This document shows, piece after piece, positions 42,646 through 50,795 of a stretch of 64,000 nt of DNA. How positions within the stretch are numbered: the stretch's first letter is position 1; every line of letters begins with the position of its first letter. The DNA is taken from positions 1 through 64,000 of the forward strand of contig NZ_JALDAX010000003.1 of assembly GCF_022698145.1 (NCBI RefSeq). The letters run 5' to 3'. This stretch comes from Streptomyces spinosisporus. GTDB taxonomy: Bacteria; Actinomycetota; Actinomycetes; Streptomycetales; Streptomycetaceae. The position numbers were made by a program, and so were the translations under genes. The notes below the pieces were generated by a model. That model worked only from the letters and a program-made list of their open reading frames with translations, was not told where the DNA came from and ran no database searches.

Positions 42646-43323
42646 ATGCGCATCGACCGGCTCGCGGCGCCAGAACTCTCGGAGCTGTGGTCGCTGCGCG
42701 AGGACGTCACCGTCCGGTTCGACGGCGACGGCGCCACGCTGCGCACGCCGTGGGGCCGCCGGTTCGTCCCGCGGCCCGCCCCCGCCGTCCGCGAGGCGCT
42801 GCGCCGCATGCTTCTCGGCCCGGTCTCGCTGGCCAATGTGATCCCCGGCTTCCCCGGCTACGAGATGCCCGAGCAGCACTGGGACGACGCCTCCCGGGAT
42901 CTGCTCGCCGTACTCGACGACCTCCAGGACGTGGTGGTGCGCCATCTCGCCACGGGTGCCGCGCTGTGCCTCAGCGTGGTGCCCATGGCCCCCGAGACCC
43001 GCTTTCGCCCGACGGCCGACGAACCGGCCCCCCGGGCACGCCTCGCGGCCGACGTGGAGATACGACGCGAGGGGCGCACGACGGTCCTGCACGCCCACCG
43101 GCTGCGGCACCGCGTCGAGTTGCACGGCCCCGAGGCGGACCGGCTGCTGGAACGGCTGTGCGGCCGCGACAGCGGAGCCCCGGCGCACCCGCCACCCGCC
43201 GTCACCCGCGCCGCACGCTGCTACGCGGCCGCCGCCGGACTGCTCACCGAGGGTGCGGCACCCGGTGGCGGATCTGTGAGGGCCGGACAAGTGCTACTGA
43301 TCAGGGACGAAGATTCTTTATGA
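42646..43323 (+). CDS. RiPP-associated protein resembling the N-terminal part of SagB-type dehydrogenases
   Basis: A 225-residue protein with ELWSLREDVTVRFDGDGATL at the start, then VREALRRMLLGPVSLANVIPGF. This resembles the N-terminal segment of SagB/ThcOx-like azoline dehydrogenases, but the C-terminal FMN-binding nitroreductase domain is absent. It may therefore bind the peptide or partner proteins rather than oxidise. It lies 42 bases after the YcaO gene with GGAAGGA upstream. If it is non-catalytic, the product may carry azolines or another unoxidised ring. The likeness is from inspection and is moderate. Confidence 0.55.
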   Translation: MRIDRLAAPELSELWSLREDVTVRFDGDGATLRTPWGRRFVPRPAPAVREALRRMLLGPVSLANVIPGFPGYEMPEQHWDDASRDLLAVLDDLQDVVVRHLATGAALCLSVVPMAPETRFRPTADEPAPRARLAADVEIRREGRTTVLHAHRLRHRVELHGPEADRLLERLCGRDSGAPAHPPPAVTRAARCYAAAAGLLTEGAAPGGGSVRAGQVLLIRDEDSL

Positions 43324-43375
43324 TTCCGGGCCGGGAACGTTGCAGTGACCGCGCACCGTGGACCATGGGGGAATT

Positions 43376-45748
43376 TTGAGCACAAACGCAGCCGGCCGCG
43401 AGGACGGGGAATCCGTCCCGGCCGGCAGTCAGGAACTTCCACCGCGCAAGGCGATAGCCATCACGGCGGCCGTCCTGGTCGGCTTCTTCGTCATCGACGG
43501 CTCCTACGTCTGGGCCGAGCACCCGCCGGCCTGGGAACTCGCCGCCTCCCTCTCCGGGTTCGCCGGAATGCTGGTGCTGCAGCTGAGCCACTCCTTTCCC
43601 CGCCTCTTCCCCTTCCTGACCCGCTACCGGTACGCGACCTGGGTGCTCCAGGCCCTGCTCGCCTGCATCCCGATCGCGGTGTTCGGGGTGGCCTGGGGAG
43701 GCATGATCGTCTTCCTCACGGCCTCCGCGGTCCTGGTGTTCCCGGCCGCCCTCGGCTGGCCGCTGTTCGTGCTGTGCGCGGCCGCGGAGACCGCGGTCTT
43801 CCACCACTACGCGCCGCGCTGGGCCGACGCCGTCTACGCCGGGGTCGAGTCGGTGCTGATCCCGCTGATCGTGATCGGTCTGTCCCGGATGTCGGGCATG
43901 ATCGGGCAGCTGCACCGTTCGCGCGAGGAACTGTCCCGGCTCGCCGTCGCCGCCGAACGGCTGCGCTTCGCCCGCGATCTGCACGACGTCGTCGGCTTCA
44001 GCCTCTCGGCGATCTCGCTCAAGTGCGAACTGGCCTACCGCCTGCTCGCCGACGCACCCGCCAAGGCCCAGGAGGAACTCGCCGAGATCCTCGGCACCTC
44101 CCGCAAGGCCCTCGCCGACGTGCGCTCGGTCAGCCGGGGCTACCGCGAGATGTCGCTGTCCGGCGAGGCCGACGCCGCCGTCTCGATGCTCGCCGGCGCC
44201 GGCATCCGCACCCAGCTGCAGTTCGACTGCGGCTCGCTGCCCGGGCCCGTGGACACCGCCCTGGCCGCCGCGCTGCGCGAGGGCCTGACCAACATGCTGC
44301 GGCACAGCAAGGCCGAGCGCTGTGTGATCGGCGCCGGGGTGCACGACGGCACCGTGCGGCTCACCCTCGCCAACGACGGAGTGGGCCGGGCCGCCCGGGT
44401 CGCGCGCACGGTCTCCGACGGCGGGCTCACCGTCCTCGAACGCCGGCTCGCGGCGCTCGGCGGCACCCTCGCGCACGCCGCGGGCGACGACGGCTGGTTC
44501 CGTCTCGAGGCGGCGGTGCCGCTGACCGAACCGGCCGGCCCGGAGCCCGCCGCGCGGCCCGCACACCGCGGCACACCGGACGCCGCGTCCCCGCCCGCGC
44601 CCACGCCCGAGGTGGGCCACGCCGACCTGGTGCCGCGCGCCGCCGCTCTGATCACCCTGGCCGTGCTGGCCGGTTACTTCCTGGCCTACGGCGTCGTGAC
44701 GGCCTCCTACGGCCTTCCGGCGGGCCGGCTCATCGGCGCCGTGTTCTGCCTGCTGATGATCGTCGTGCTCCACCTCGCCGAATCGTTCCACTGGCGGATG
44801 TCATGGGCCTCCCGCTGGGCCGGAACGCCGCGCTACGTCGCGCTGGGCCTGCTGGCCCTCTTCCAGCTGGTGCCCTACCTGCTGTTCGGCAGGCACTGGG
44901 TGGGCATCCCCGGCCTGCTCGCCGGCTCCGCCCTGCTCGCCCTGCCCGCGGCCGCCGCCTGGCCGGCCGCCGCCGTCGCGATCGCCGGCTGCAATGTCGC
45001 GCTGTACGCGGTGGGCAACGGCGTCCAGGACGTCATCTACGAGACCGCGTACGACGTGATCTGCGCCCTCGTCGTCTTCGGGCTGTCCCGCATGGCCCAG
45101 CTCGCGACCGAACTGCACTGGTCCCGGGCCGAGATCGCCCGTCTCGCCGTGATCACCGAACGGCTGCGCTTCGCCCGCGACCTGCACGACCTGCTGGGCT
45201 TCAGCCTCTCCGCCATCACCCTCAAGTGCGAACTGGTGCGCAGGCTCGCGCCGGTGAAGCCGGTGCGAGCCCAGGCCGAACTGACCGAGGTGCTGCAGAT
45301 CGCCCGCCAAGCACTGGCCGACGTACGGGTGGTGGCGGGCGGCACCCACCGCATGAGCCTGACCACCGAGGCCGAGAACGCCACCGCCATGCTGGCCGGC
45401 GTCGGCATCAGCGCCCAAGTCCGGCTGGACTGCGGTGAGTTGCCCGCCGACGTCGACACGGTCCTCGCGACCCTGCTCCGCGAGGGCCTGACCAACGTCC
45501 TGCGCCACAGCCAGGCCGGCCAGTGCCGCATCACCGCCGAGCGCACGGCGGACGCCGTACGCCTCTCACTGGTCAACGACGGAGCGGACGGCACCGGAAA
45601 AGCCGTCCTCGACTCCCACGGCGGAGGCAGCGGCATCGGCAACCTCTCCACCCGCATCCAGGCGGTCGGCGGCCGCCTGACGGCCCAACGCTGCCGCGAG
45701 GGCTGGTTCGAACTGACAGCAGAGGTGCAACTGAAGACCACCGGGTGA
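43376..45748 (+). CDS. Tandem double sensor histidine kinase (HisKA_3 type, fused pair)
   Basis: About 790 residues containing two complete kinase units in one chain. Each has several membrane helices, a DHp motif (ERLRFARDLHDVVGFSLS, then ERLRFARDLHDLLGFSLS) and an ATPase lobe (LREGLTNMLRHSK, then LREGLTNVLRHSQ). The phospho-acceptor is the His of DLHD in each. The copies are clearly duplicated. NarL-type kinases of this class pair with LuxR regulators, and one is encoded convergently just downstream. A TTG start at 43376 is preceded by GGGGGA; a GTG at 43358 is also possible. Intramolecular heterodimer-like signalling is inferred. Confidence 0.85.
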   Translation: MSTNAAGREDGESVPAGSQELPPRKAIAITAAVLVGFFVIDGSYVWAEHPPAWELAASLSGFAGMLVLQLSHSFPRLFPFLTRYRYATWVLQALLACIPIAVFGVAWGGMIVFLTASAVLVFPAALGWPLFVLCAAAETAVFHHYAPRWADAVYAGVESVLIPLIVIGLSRMSGMIGQLHRSREELSRLAVAAERLRFARDLHDVVGFSLSAISLKCELAYRLLADAPAKAQEELAEILGTSRKALADVRSVSRGYREMSLSGEADAAVSMLAGAGIRTQLQFDCGSLPGPVDTALAAALREGLTNMLRHSKAERCVIGAGVHDGTVRLTLANDGVGRAARVARTVSDGGLTVLERRLAALGGTLAHAAGDDGWFRLEAAVPLTEPAGPEPAARPAHRGTPDAASPPAPTPEVGHADLVPRAAALITLAVLAGYFLAYGVVTASYGLPAGRLIGAVFCLLMIVVLHLAESFHWRMSWASRWAGTPRYVALGLLALFQLVPYLLFGRHWVGIPGLLAGSALLALPAAAAWPAAAVAIAGCNVALYAVGNGVQDVIYETAYDVICALVVFGLSRMAQLATELHWSRAEIARLAVITERLRFARDLHDLLGFSLSAITLKCELVRRLAPVKPVRAQAELTEVLQIARQALADVRVVAGGTHRMSLTTEAENATAMLAGVGISAQVRLDCGELPADVDTVLATLLREGLTNVLRHSQAGQCRITAERTADAVRLSLVNDGADGTGKAVLDSHGGGSGIGNLSTRIQAVGGRLTAQRCREGWFELTAEVQLKTTG

Positions 45749-45760
45749 GGGGAGTGCCCT

Positions 45761-45790
45761 GGGGGCGCGGGGAACTGCGCGACCAGCCAC
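45761..45790 (+). repeat. Dispersed intergenic repeat, copy D
   Basis: GGGGGCGCGGGGAACTGCGC, then GACCAGCCAC. It lies in the 68-base convergent gap between the double kinase and its response regulator, where it may also act as a terminator. Confidence 0.8.
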
Positions 45791-45816
45791 AGCCAACCCG
45801 CGGACGACAACGACCC

Positions 45817-46428
45817 CTACGCGTTCAACCACCCCGCCTCGCGCGCGATACGAATCGCATCAACCCGATTGCGCGCGTTCAACTTCGTGACCGCCGACGT
45901 CAGATAGTTCCGCACGGTCCCCGAGGACAGATGAAGGCGCCCGGCGATATGCGCCGGCTCATGCCCCTCAGCGGCCAGCTGCAGCACCTCCTGCTCCCGG
46001 TCGGTCAGCGGCGAGGGCCCCGAGTCCAGCGTGGCGAGGGCCAGTTCGGGGTCGATGACCCGCTCACCGGAGGCGACCTTGCGGATCGCGGCGCACAGCG
46101 CGTCCGGGTCGGAGTCCTTCGGCAGGAAGCCGGAGACATGGGCGGCGAGCGCCCGTCGCAGGTTCCCGGGTCTGCCGAGACTGGTCAGGATCAGCGTCCG
46201 GCAGTCCGGGACGGCGGTGTGCAGGGCGGCCGCGGCGGTGATGCCGTCGGTGCCGGGCAGGTCGATGTCCAGGACGGCGACATCCGGCCGTATCGCGAGC
46301 GCCGTCGGCACGATGTCCGAGCCGGAGGACAGCTCCGCGACGATCTCCAGGCCCGCCTCCAACTGGATCAGCGAGACCAGCGCCTTGCGCAGCATATGCA
46401 TGTCTTCGGCGATCAGAACTCGTACCAC
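45817..46428 (-). CDS. NarL/LuxR-family response regulator
   Basis: A 203-residue regulator with a receiver domain (phospho-acceptor Asp54 in VAVLDIDLPG, Lys in FLPKDSD) and a C-terminal LuxR helix-turn-helix (LTDREQEVLQLAAEG, SSGTVRNYLTSAVTKL). It is the natural partner of the double histidine kinase encoded convergently. It probably controls the RiPP genes or the acyl-activating genes to its right. The start is GTG at 46428. Confidence 0.92.
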   Translation of the reverse strand: MVRVLIAEDMHMLRKALVSLIQLEAGLEIVAELSSGSDIVPTALAIRPDVAVLDIDLPGTDGITAAAALHTAVPDCRTLILTSLGRPGNLRRALAAHVSGFLPKDSDPDALCAAIRKVASGERVIDPELALATLDSGPSPLTDREQEVLQLAAEGHEPAHIAGRLHLSSGTVRNYLTSAVTKLNARNRVDAIRIAREAGWLNA

Positions 46429-46670
46429 TTAGGCCCCCCGGCGCCTCGGTTGATGAGTCTCGGCCAAGTATGCCGTAAGTCGTGGCCAAAGCTGATGGCT
46501 TGATCCCGACCCGTCGCGACACCCGTCTTCCCGGTCTCTCCATGCAAGCTCCAGCACTTCTCCAGCCTGCCCTCTCATCCTCCCAGCCGCCCGGTCGCCA
46601 AGGGGCCCGGGGTGGAGAGAGAGGCGACCCGAGATGAATGGACAGCGCGGCTCGAAAGGTGCGCTCTGAC

Positions 46671-46964
46671 ATGGCGCGGCGGAAACATCCCGGCCAGTGG
46701 CGCCGTCGGCTCGGCCGCCTGCTGCGGCCCGTCGCGGAGGCGCTCATGGTGCACGGGGGAGTGGATCTGTACCTGAGGGCGGCCGACGGCACCCGTGCCC
46801 GGCTCTGCGGGCTGGACGACGGCTTCCGGCTGATGGTCTCGACGGACGCCGACGGTCCGCCGCCCGGTCATCCGGAACGTCTGCGCCCCGACATCCCGCT
46901 CAGCCCGCAGGAGCAGGTCCTGTTGCAGGAGTTGCTGGACGGGACGCCCGGATTCCGGAGGTGA
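46671..46964 (+). CDS. Small protein with a very basic N-terminus, unknown function
   Basis: A 97-residue protein beginning MARRKHPGQWRRRLGRLLRP, strongly cationic, with a plainer C-terminal half (LSPQEQVLLQELLDG). It has no carrier-protein Ser motif, no clear membrane span and no signal peptide, and I do not recognise a family. It precedes the fatty acyl-AMP ligase gene by 88 bases on the same strand, so they may be co-transcribed. AAAGG lies 11 bases before the ATG. Alternative upstream start codons exist. Confidence 0.5.
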   Translation: MARRKHPGQWRRRLGRLLRPVAEALMVHGGVDLYLRAADGTRARLCGLDDGFRLMVSTDADGPPPGHPERLRPDIPLSPQEQVLLQELLDGTPGFRR

Positions 46965-47052
46965 CAGCACAGTTGATCTTCGAGCGCCCGTGTAGTGCCG
47001 GCGCGGAGAGTGGGGTGGACGGACATCCGTGCCGAGCCAGGGGAGCAGAGGG

Positions 47053-48777
47053 ATGACACCAGCGAGGAGCTTCACACACGCTCTGGCGGAACGGTTCGCC
47101 AGGAGCGCCGGGGACACCGCTCTGCTCTGCCCGGACCCGGCGGGCCGGACCACCGGCCACCGCTACGCCGAACTGGACGCCCGCGCCCGCACCGTGGCCG
47201 CCGCACTGGACGCCCGCGGCGCCGCGGGCGCCCCGGTGCTGGTCGCCACCGGCGGCGGGGTGGACACGGTGGCGGCCCTGCTCGGCTGTCTGTACGCCGG
47301 TGCCGTCGCCGTGCCCGTCCCCCCGCCGGACACCTCACGGGCCGCCGCCGAGCGCACCGCCGCCATCGCCGCGGAGACCGACGCCCCGCTGCTGCTCACG
47401 CACTCCGCGCACGCACCCGAGTTCTCCCGCAGACTCTCGGAGGCGGGCCGGGGGGCGGTGGTGTGCCTCGCCGTCGACAACCTGCCTGAGGCGGAGGGGA
47501 GTTGGGCGCCGCCCCGCGTGCAGGCGGACGACACCGCGCTGATCCAGTACACCTCGGGCAGCACCGCCGGCCCACGCGGTGTGCGGGTCACGCATGCCAA
47601 TCTGCTCGCCACGATGGAGGCCCTCAGACGGGCCCTGGGCACCGACCGCACCGCACGCATCGGCGGCTGGCTGCCGCTCCACCACGACCTGGGCCTGGTC
47701 GGCCAGTTGCTGCACCCGCTCTGGCTCGGCGCCACCGCCGTCCTGATGCCCGGGGAGCTGTACGCCGCCGACCCGCTGCGCTGGCTGCGGGAGGTGTCCC
47801 GGCACGGCGTCACCGTCACCGCCGCACCGGACTCCGCCTACGCCCGCTGCCTGGCCGCCGTCACCGACGCCGACCTCGCGGACCTCGACCTCGGCCGGCT
47901 GGCCGTCGCCGTCAACGCCTCCGAACCCGTCTCCGCGGTCACGCGTTCCGCCTTCGCCAACCGTTTCGCCGCCGCGGGACTGCGGCCCGGGGCCCTGCTC
48001 ACGGGGTACGGCCTCGCCGAGGCGACCCTGCTGGTCAGCGTGGGCCGCCCGGGCGAGGAGTCGACGGCCACCACCGTCGCCGCGAACGCACTGGAGCGCG
48101 GCCTGCTCGCCCCACCGGAGCCGGGCGGACCGGTCCGCACCCTCGTCGGCTGCGGCCGACCCGCCTCGGTCACCGTGCGGATCGTCGACCCGGTGAACTC
48201 GGCGGTCCTGCCGGACGGTTCGGTGGGGGAGATCTGGGTCCGCGGCGCTGCCGTCGCTGCCGGGTACTGGCGCAGGCCCGGGGAGACCGCCACCGTCTTC
48301 GGCGCCACCACCGGCTCCGGCGAGACCGGCTTCCTGCGCACCGGGGACCTCGGCGCCCTGCTGGAGGGGGAGTTGTACGTCACCGGCCGGATCAAGGACG
48401 CCCTCCTCGTCGACGGGCGCACCCTGCACCCGCAGGAGGCGGAACGCCAACTCGCCCGCTCCGGTGCGCCGTTCGGCTCGGCGGTGGTGCTGGCCGCGCC
48501 CGCCGAACGCGCCATGCAGGAGGAGATCGTCGCCATACAGGAGGTCCACGGCGCCGGCTGGAGCCCGCGCCAGCTGGCCGACCTCGCCGACCGGGTGCGC
48601 GGCTGCCTGCACGGCGAGTTCGGCGCCGAGACCGGCCGGGTGCTCCTGGTCCGCCCCGGCACCGTCCGCCGCACCACCAGCGGCAAGGTCCGCCGCTCCC
48701 TGATGCGCGAAATGTACCTACGCGGCGACCTCCGCCCACTGCACACCGAGCCACCGCAAGAAGGCCAATCCCCATGA
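47053..48777 (+). CDS. Fatty acyl-AMP ligase (FAAL-like)
   Basis: A 574-residue adenylate-forming enzyme with IQYTSGSTAGPRGVRVTHAN (P-loop), GWLPLHHDLGLVGQLL, NASEPVSAVTRSAFANRF and YGLAEATLLVSVG, the pattern that distinguishes FAALs from acyl-CoA ligases. FAALs activate fatty acids and load them on carrier proteins rather than CoA. The ATG has GGGAGCAGAGGG upstream. Its stop overlaps the acyl-CoA dehydrogenase start (ATGA). No carrier protein gene is adjacent, so it may use the ACP at 13.3 kb or one elsewhere. Confidence 0.85.
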   Translation: MTPARSFTHALAERFARSAGDTALLCPDPAGRTTGHRYAELDARARTVAAALDARGAAGAPVLVATGGGVDTVAALLGCLYAGAVAVPVPPPDTSRAAAERTAAIAAETDAPLLLTHSAHAPEFSRRLSEAGRGAVVCLAVDNLPEAEGSWAPPRVQADDTALIQYTSGSTAGPRGVRVTHANLLATMEALRRALGTDRTARIGGWLPLHHDLGLVGQLLHPLWLGATAVLMPGELYAADPLRWLREVSRHGVTVTAAPDSAYARCLAAVTDADLADLDLGRLAVAVNASEPVSAVTRSAFANRFAAAGLRPGALLTGYGLAEATLLVSVGRPGEESTATTVAANALERGLLAPPEPGGPVRTLVGCGRPASVTVRIVDPVNSAVLPDGSVGEIWVRGAAVAAGYWRRPGETATVFGATTGSGETGFLRTGDLGALLEGELYVTGRIKDALLVDGRTLHPQEAERQLARSGAPFGSAVVLAAPAERAMQEEIVAIQEVHGAGWSPRQLADLADRVRGCLHGEFGAETGRVLLVRPGTVRRTTSGKVRRSLMREMYLRGDLRPLHTEPPQEGQSP

Positions 48778-50795
48778 CCCCGCACACCCCAGCCGGACCC
48801 GCCCCCGCCCACGCCGCGACCGCCCACCGGGAGGCTGCTCCGGCGCCAAACCCGACGACCGGGCGCGGCGCCGCGCGCGTGGTGGCCGCTCCCGACACCC
48901 CCACCCCCGCGGCCCGCCCGGTGGCCACTCCCGGCACCCTCGCCCCAGCGGCCCACCCGGACACCCGCCGCCGCCCCGTACGACTGGAGCAACGGTTCGG
49001 AGACCCTGGTCACCCCGCGAACACGTCCGAGCCCCCGTCCGCCCACGCCGCGACCGTCACCGAGACCACCCGCCGGGAGGCTGCTCCCGCCGCCCACCCC
49101 GACGTCCGCGTCCGGGCCGCACGCCTGGAGCGGCTGTTCGGGGATCCCGGGGATCCTGTGAATCCGGTCGGCTTTCGGGCACTGTTGGGTGCCGATTCGG
49201 ATGGTGAACTCCTGGCGCAGGCCGAGGAGTTGCTGGAGGGGGAGGGGTTCGGGGCGGAGCTGGTGCCCGTTTTTCTCGGCGGGCGTCTGCATGACGCCGA
49301 CGGGCTGGTGCGGATGCTGCGGCCGGTCTTCCGGCGTGACATCGCGCTCGGGTTCGGCTACGGCATCACGTCCCTGTTCGCCGCGGCCCCCGTCTTCGCC
49401 GCCGGGTCCGAGGAACAGCGCGCCTCGGTCGCCCGGCTGCTCGCCTCCGGCGGCCGGGCCGCCATCGTGCACCGCTCCCTCGCCCACGGCACCGCCATGC
49501 TCCGCGGCGAGGTCGACGCGATGCCGCACGGGGAGGACTATCTGCTGCGCGGCCGAAAGGATGTCGTCATCAACGCCGAGCGGGCGGGCGCGGTCGTCGC
49601 CCACGTCCGCACCGACCCGGCACCCGGCCCCGCCGCCCACTCCGTGCTCCTGCTCGACCCGGACCGGCTGCGCGACAACGGGCTGCGGCTGCTGCCCCGG
49701 CGCCCCACCACCGGCATGCGCGGCTGCCGTTTCGCCGGGTACGAGTTCGAGGACTGCCGGGTGCCGAGCGACGCCCTGGTCGGCGCGGAGGGCAGCGGTG
49801 TGCGCCTGGCCCTGCGCACCTTCCAGCTCAACCGGACCCTCATCACCGGCGCGGTGATCGCCTCCGTCGACACCGTGCTGCGCTCCGCCGTACGCACCGC
49901 GCTCGCCGCCGGCACCCTCAAGAAGCGTCAACGCGGCGTCCTGGCGGGCGTGTTCGCCGATCTGCTCGCCGGTGACAGCTGCGCCACCGCCGTACTGCGC
50001 GCCCTGTCCCTGCTGCCGCACAGCGCCCATCTGGCCGCCGCGGGGCTCAAGTACCTCGTACCGGACCTGCTCCGCGACGACCTGGAGGAGCTCGCCACCG
50101 TTCTCGGCGCGGGCGGCTACCGCCGCGACACCGACCAGGGCATGCTCTCCAAGCTGCTGCGCGACCTGCCCGCCGCAGGCCTCGGCCATGCCGGCACCGC
50201 CTCCTGCCAGGCCGTCGTCATCCCCCAACTCCCGCTGCTGGCCCGCGCTTCCTGGACCACGGAACCCGAGCCCCCGCCCGCGCTGTTCGCCCCCGACGCG
50301 CGCGTCCCCGCACTGGACCTGGCGGCCCTGCAAGTGGCCGGCGGCGGCGACTTCCTGGCCGCCGCGCTCGACGCCGCCACCACCCGCCTCACCGAGAACG
50401 GCACACCGGGCCCGTACGGCGACATCCTGCGCACCCTGGCCACCGCCTTCCGCAACGCCCTGCTCGACCTACGAGACAGCTGCCGCGCCGTCGAACCAGG
50501 CGACCGAGCGGCACTCACCAGCCCCGTCATGCCCGCCCTCGCCGACCGCCACGCCGTCCTCAGCGTGGCCGGCGCCGCCCTCGCCACCTGGGAACAGCAC
50601 TCCGACGGCTTCCTCGCCGACCCCGCCTGGCTGGCCCTGGCCCTGCACCGCCTGGGCCGCCGCCTCGGCCTCACCCTCCCCTCCCTCCCCACCCCCTGCG
50701 TCGACCACGTCACGGACGAACTACTGACCCGCTTCACCACCGGCCACAGCTTCGACCTGACCAACGCACCCCTGGCGGAAGCAGGTACCCCATGA
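48774..50795 (+). CDS. Acyl-CoA dehydrogenase-like protein with a repetitive N-terminal extension
   Basis: A 673-residue protein whose centre matches acyl-CoA dehydrogenases (ALGFGYGITSLFAAAPVFAAG, AIVHRSLAHGTAML, GMRGCRFAGYEFEDCRVPSD). It is long for the family (usually about 380-600). The first 125 residues are Pro/Ala-rich and contain a duplicated motif: RLEQRFGDPGHPAN and RLERLFGDPGDPVN. With the upstream acyl-AMP ligase it could desaturate a carrier-bound fatty acyl group, as in ligase/dehydrogenase pairs of lipopeptide pathways. The catalytic base is not obvious to me. It overlaps the PPTase start (ATGA). Confidence 0.78.
   Translation: MTPHTPAGPAPAHAATAHREAAPAPNPTTGRGAARVVAAPDTPTPAARPVATPGTLAPAAHPDTRRRPVRLEQRFGDPGHPANTSEPPSAHAATVTETTRREAAPAAHPDVRVRAARLERLFGDPGDPVNPVGFRALLGADSDGELLAQAEELLEGEGFGAELVPVFLGGRLHDADGLVRMLRPVFRRDIALGFGYGITSLFAAAPVFAAGSEEQRASVARLLASGGRAAIVHRSLAHGTAMLRGEVDAMPHGEDYLLRGRKDVVINAERAGAVVAHVRTDPAPGPAAHSVLLLDPDRLRDNGLRLLPRRPTTGMRGCRFAGYEFEDCRVPSDALVGAEGSGVRLALRTFQLNRTLITGAVIASVDTVLRSAVRTALAAGTLKKRQRGVLAGVFADLLAGDSCATAVLRALSLLPHSAHLAAAGLKYLVPDLLRDDLEELATVLGAGGYRRDTDQGMLSKLLRDLPAAGLGHAGTASCQAVVIPQLPLLARASWTTEPEPPPALFAPDARVPALDLAALQVAGGGDFLAAALDAATTRLTENGTPGPYGDILRTLATAFRNALLDLRDSCRAVEPGDRAALTSPVMPALADRHAVLSVAGAALATWEQHSDGFLADPAWLALALHRLGRRLGLTLPSLPTPCVDHVTDELLTRFTTGHSFDLTNAPLAEAGTP

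Noticed and set aside
40288..43290. A 1000-codon leftward frame across the RiPP genes
   Set aside because: It is antisense to the E1-YcaO fusion, which has motifs, zinc Cys pairs and a ribosome site; the antisense product is low-complexity.
42646..43323. Complete SagB azoline dehydrogenase
   Set aside because: The protein ends before any FMN-binding nitroreductase motif could fit.
46671..46964. Carrier protein for the acyl-AMP ligase
   Set aside because: There is no Asp-Ser-Leu/Met type attachment site and the N-terminus is strongly basic.
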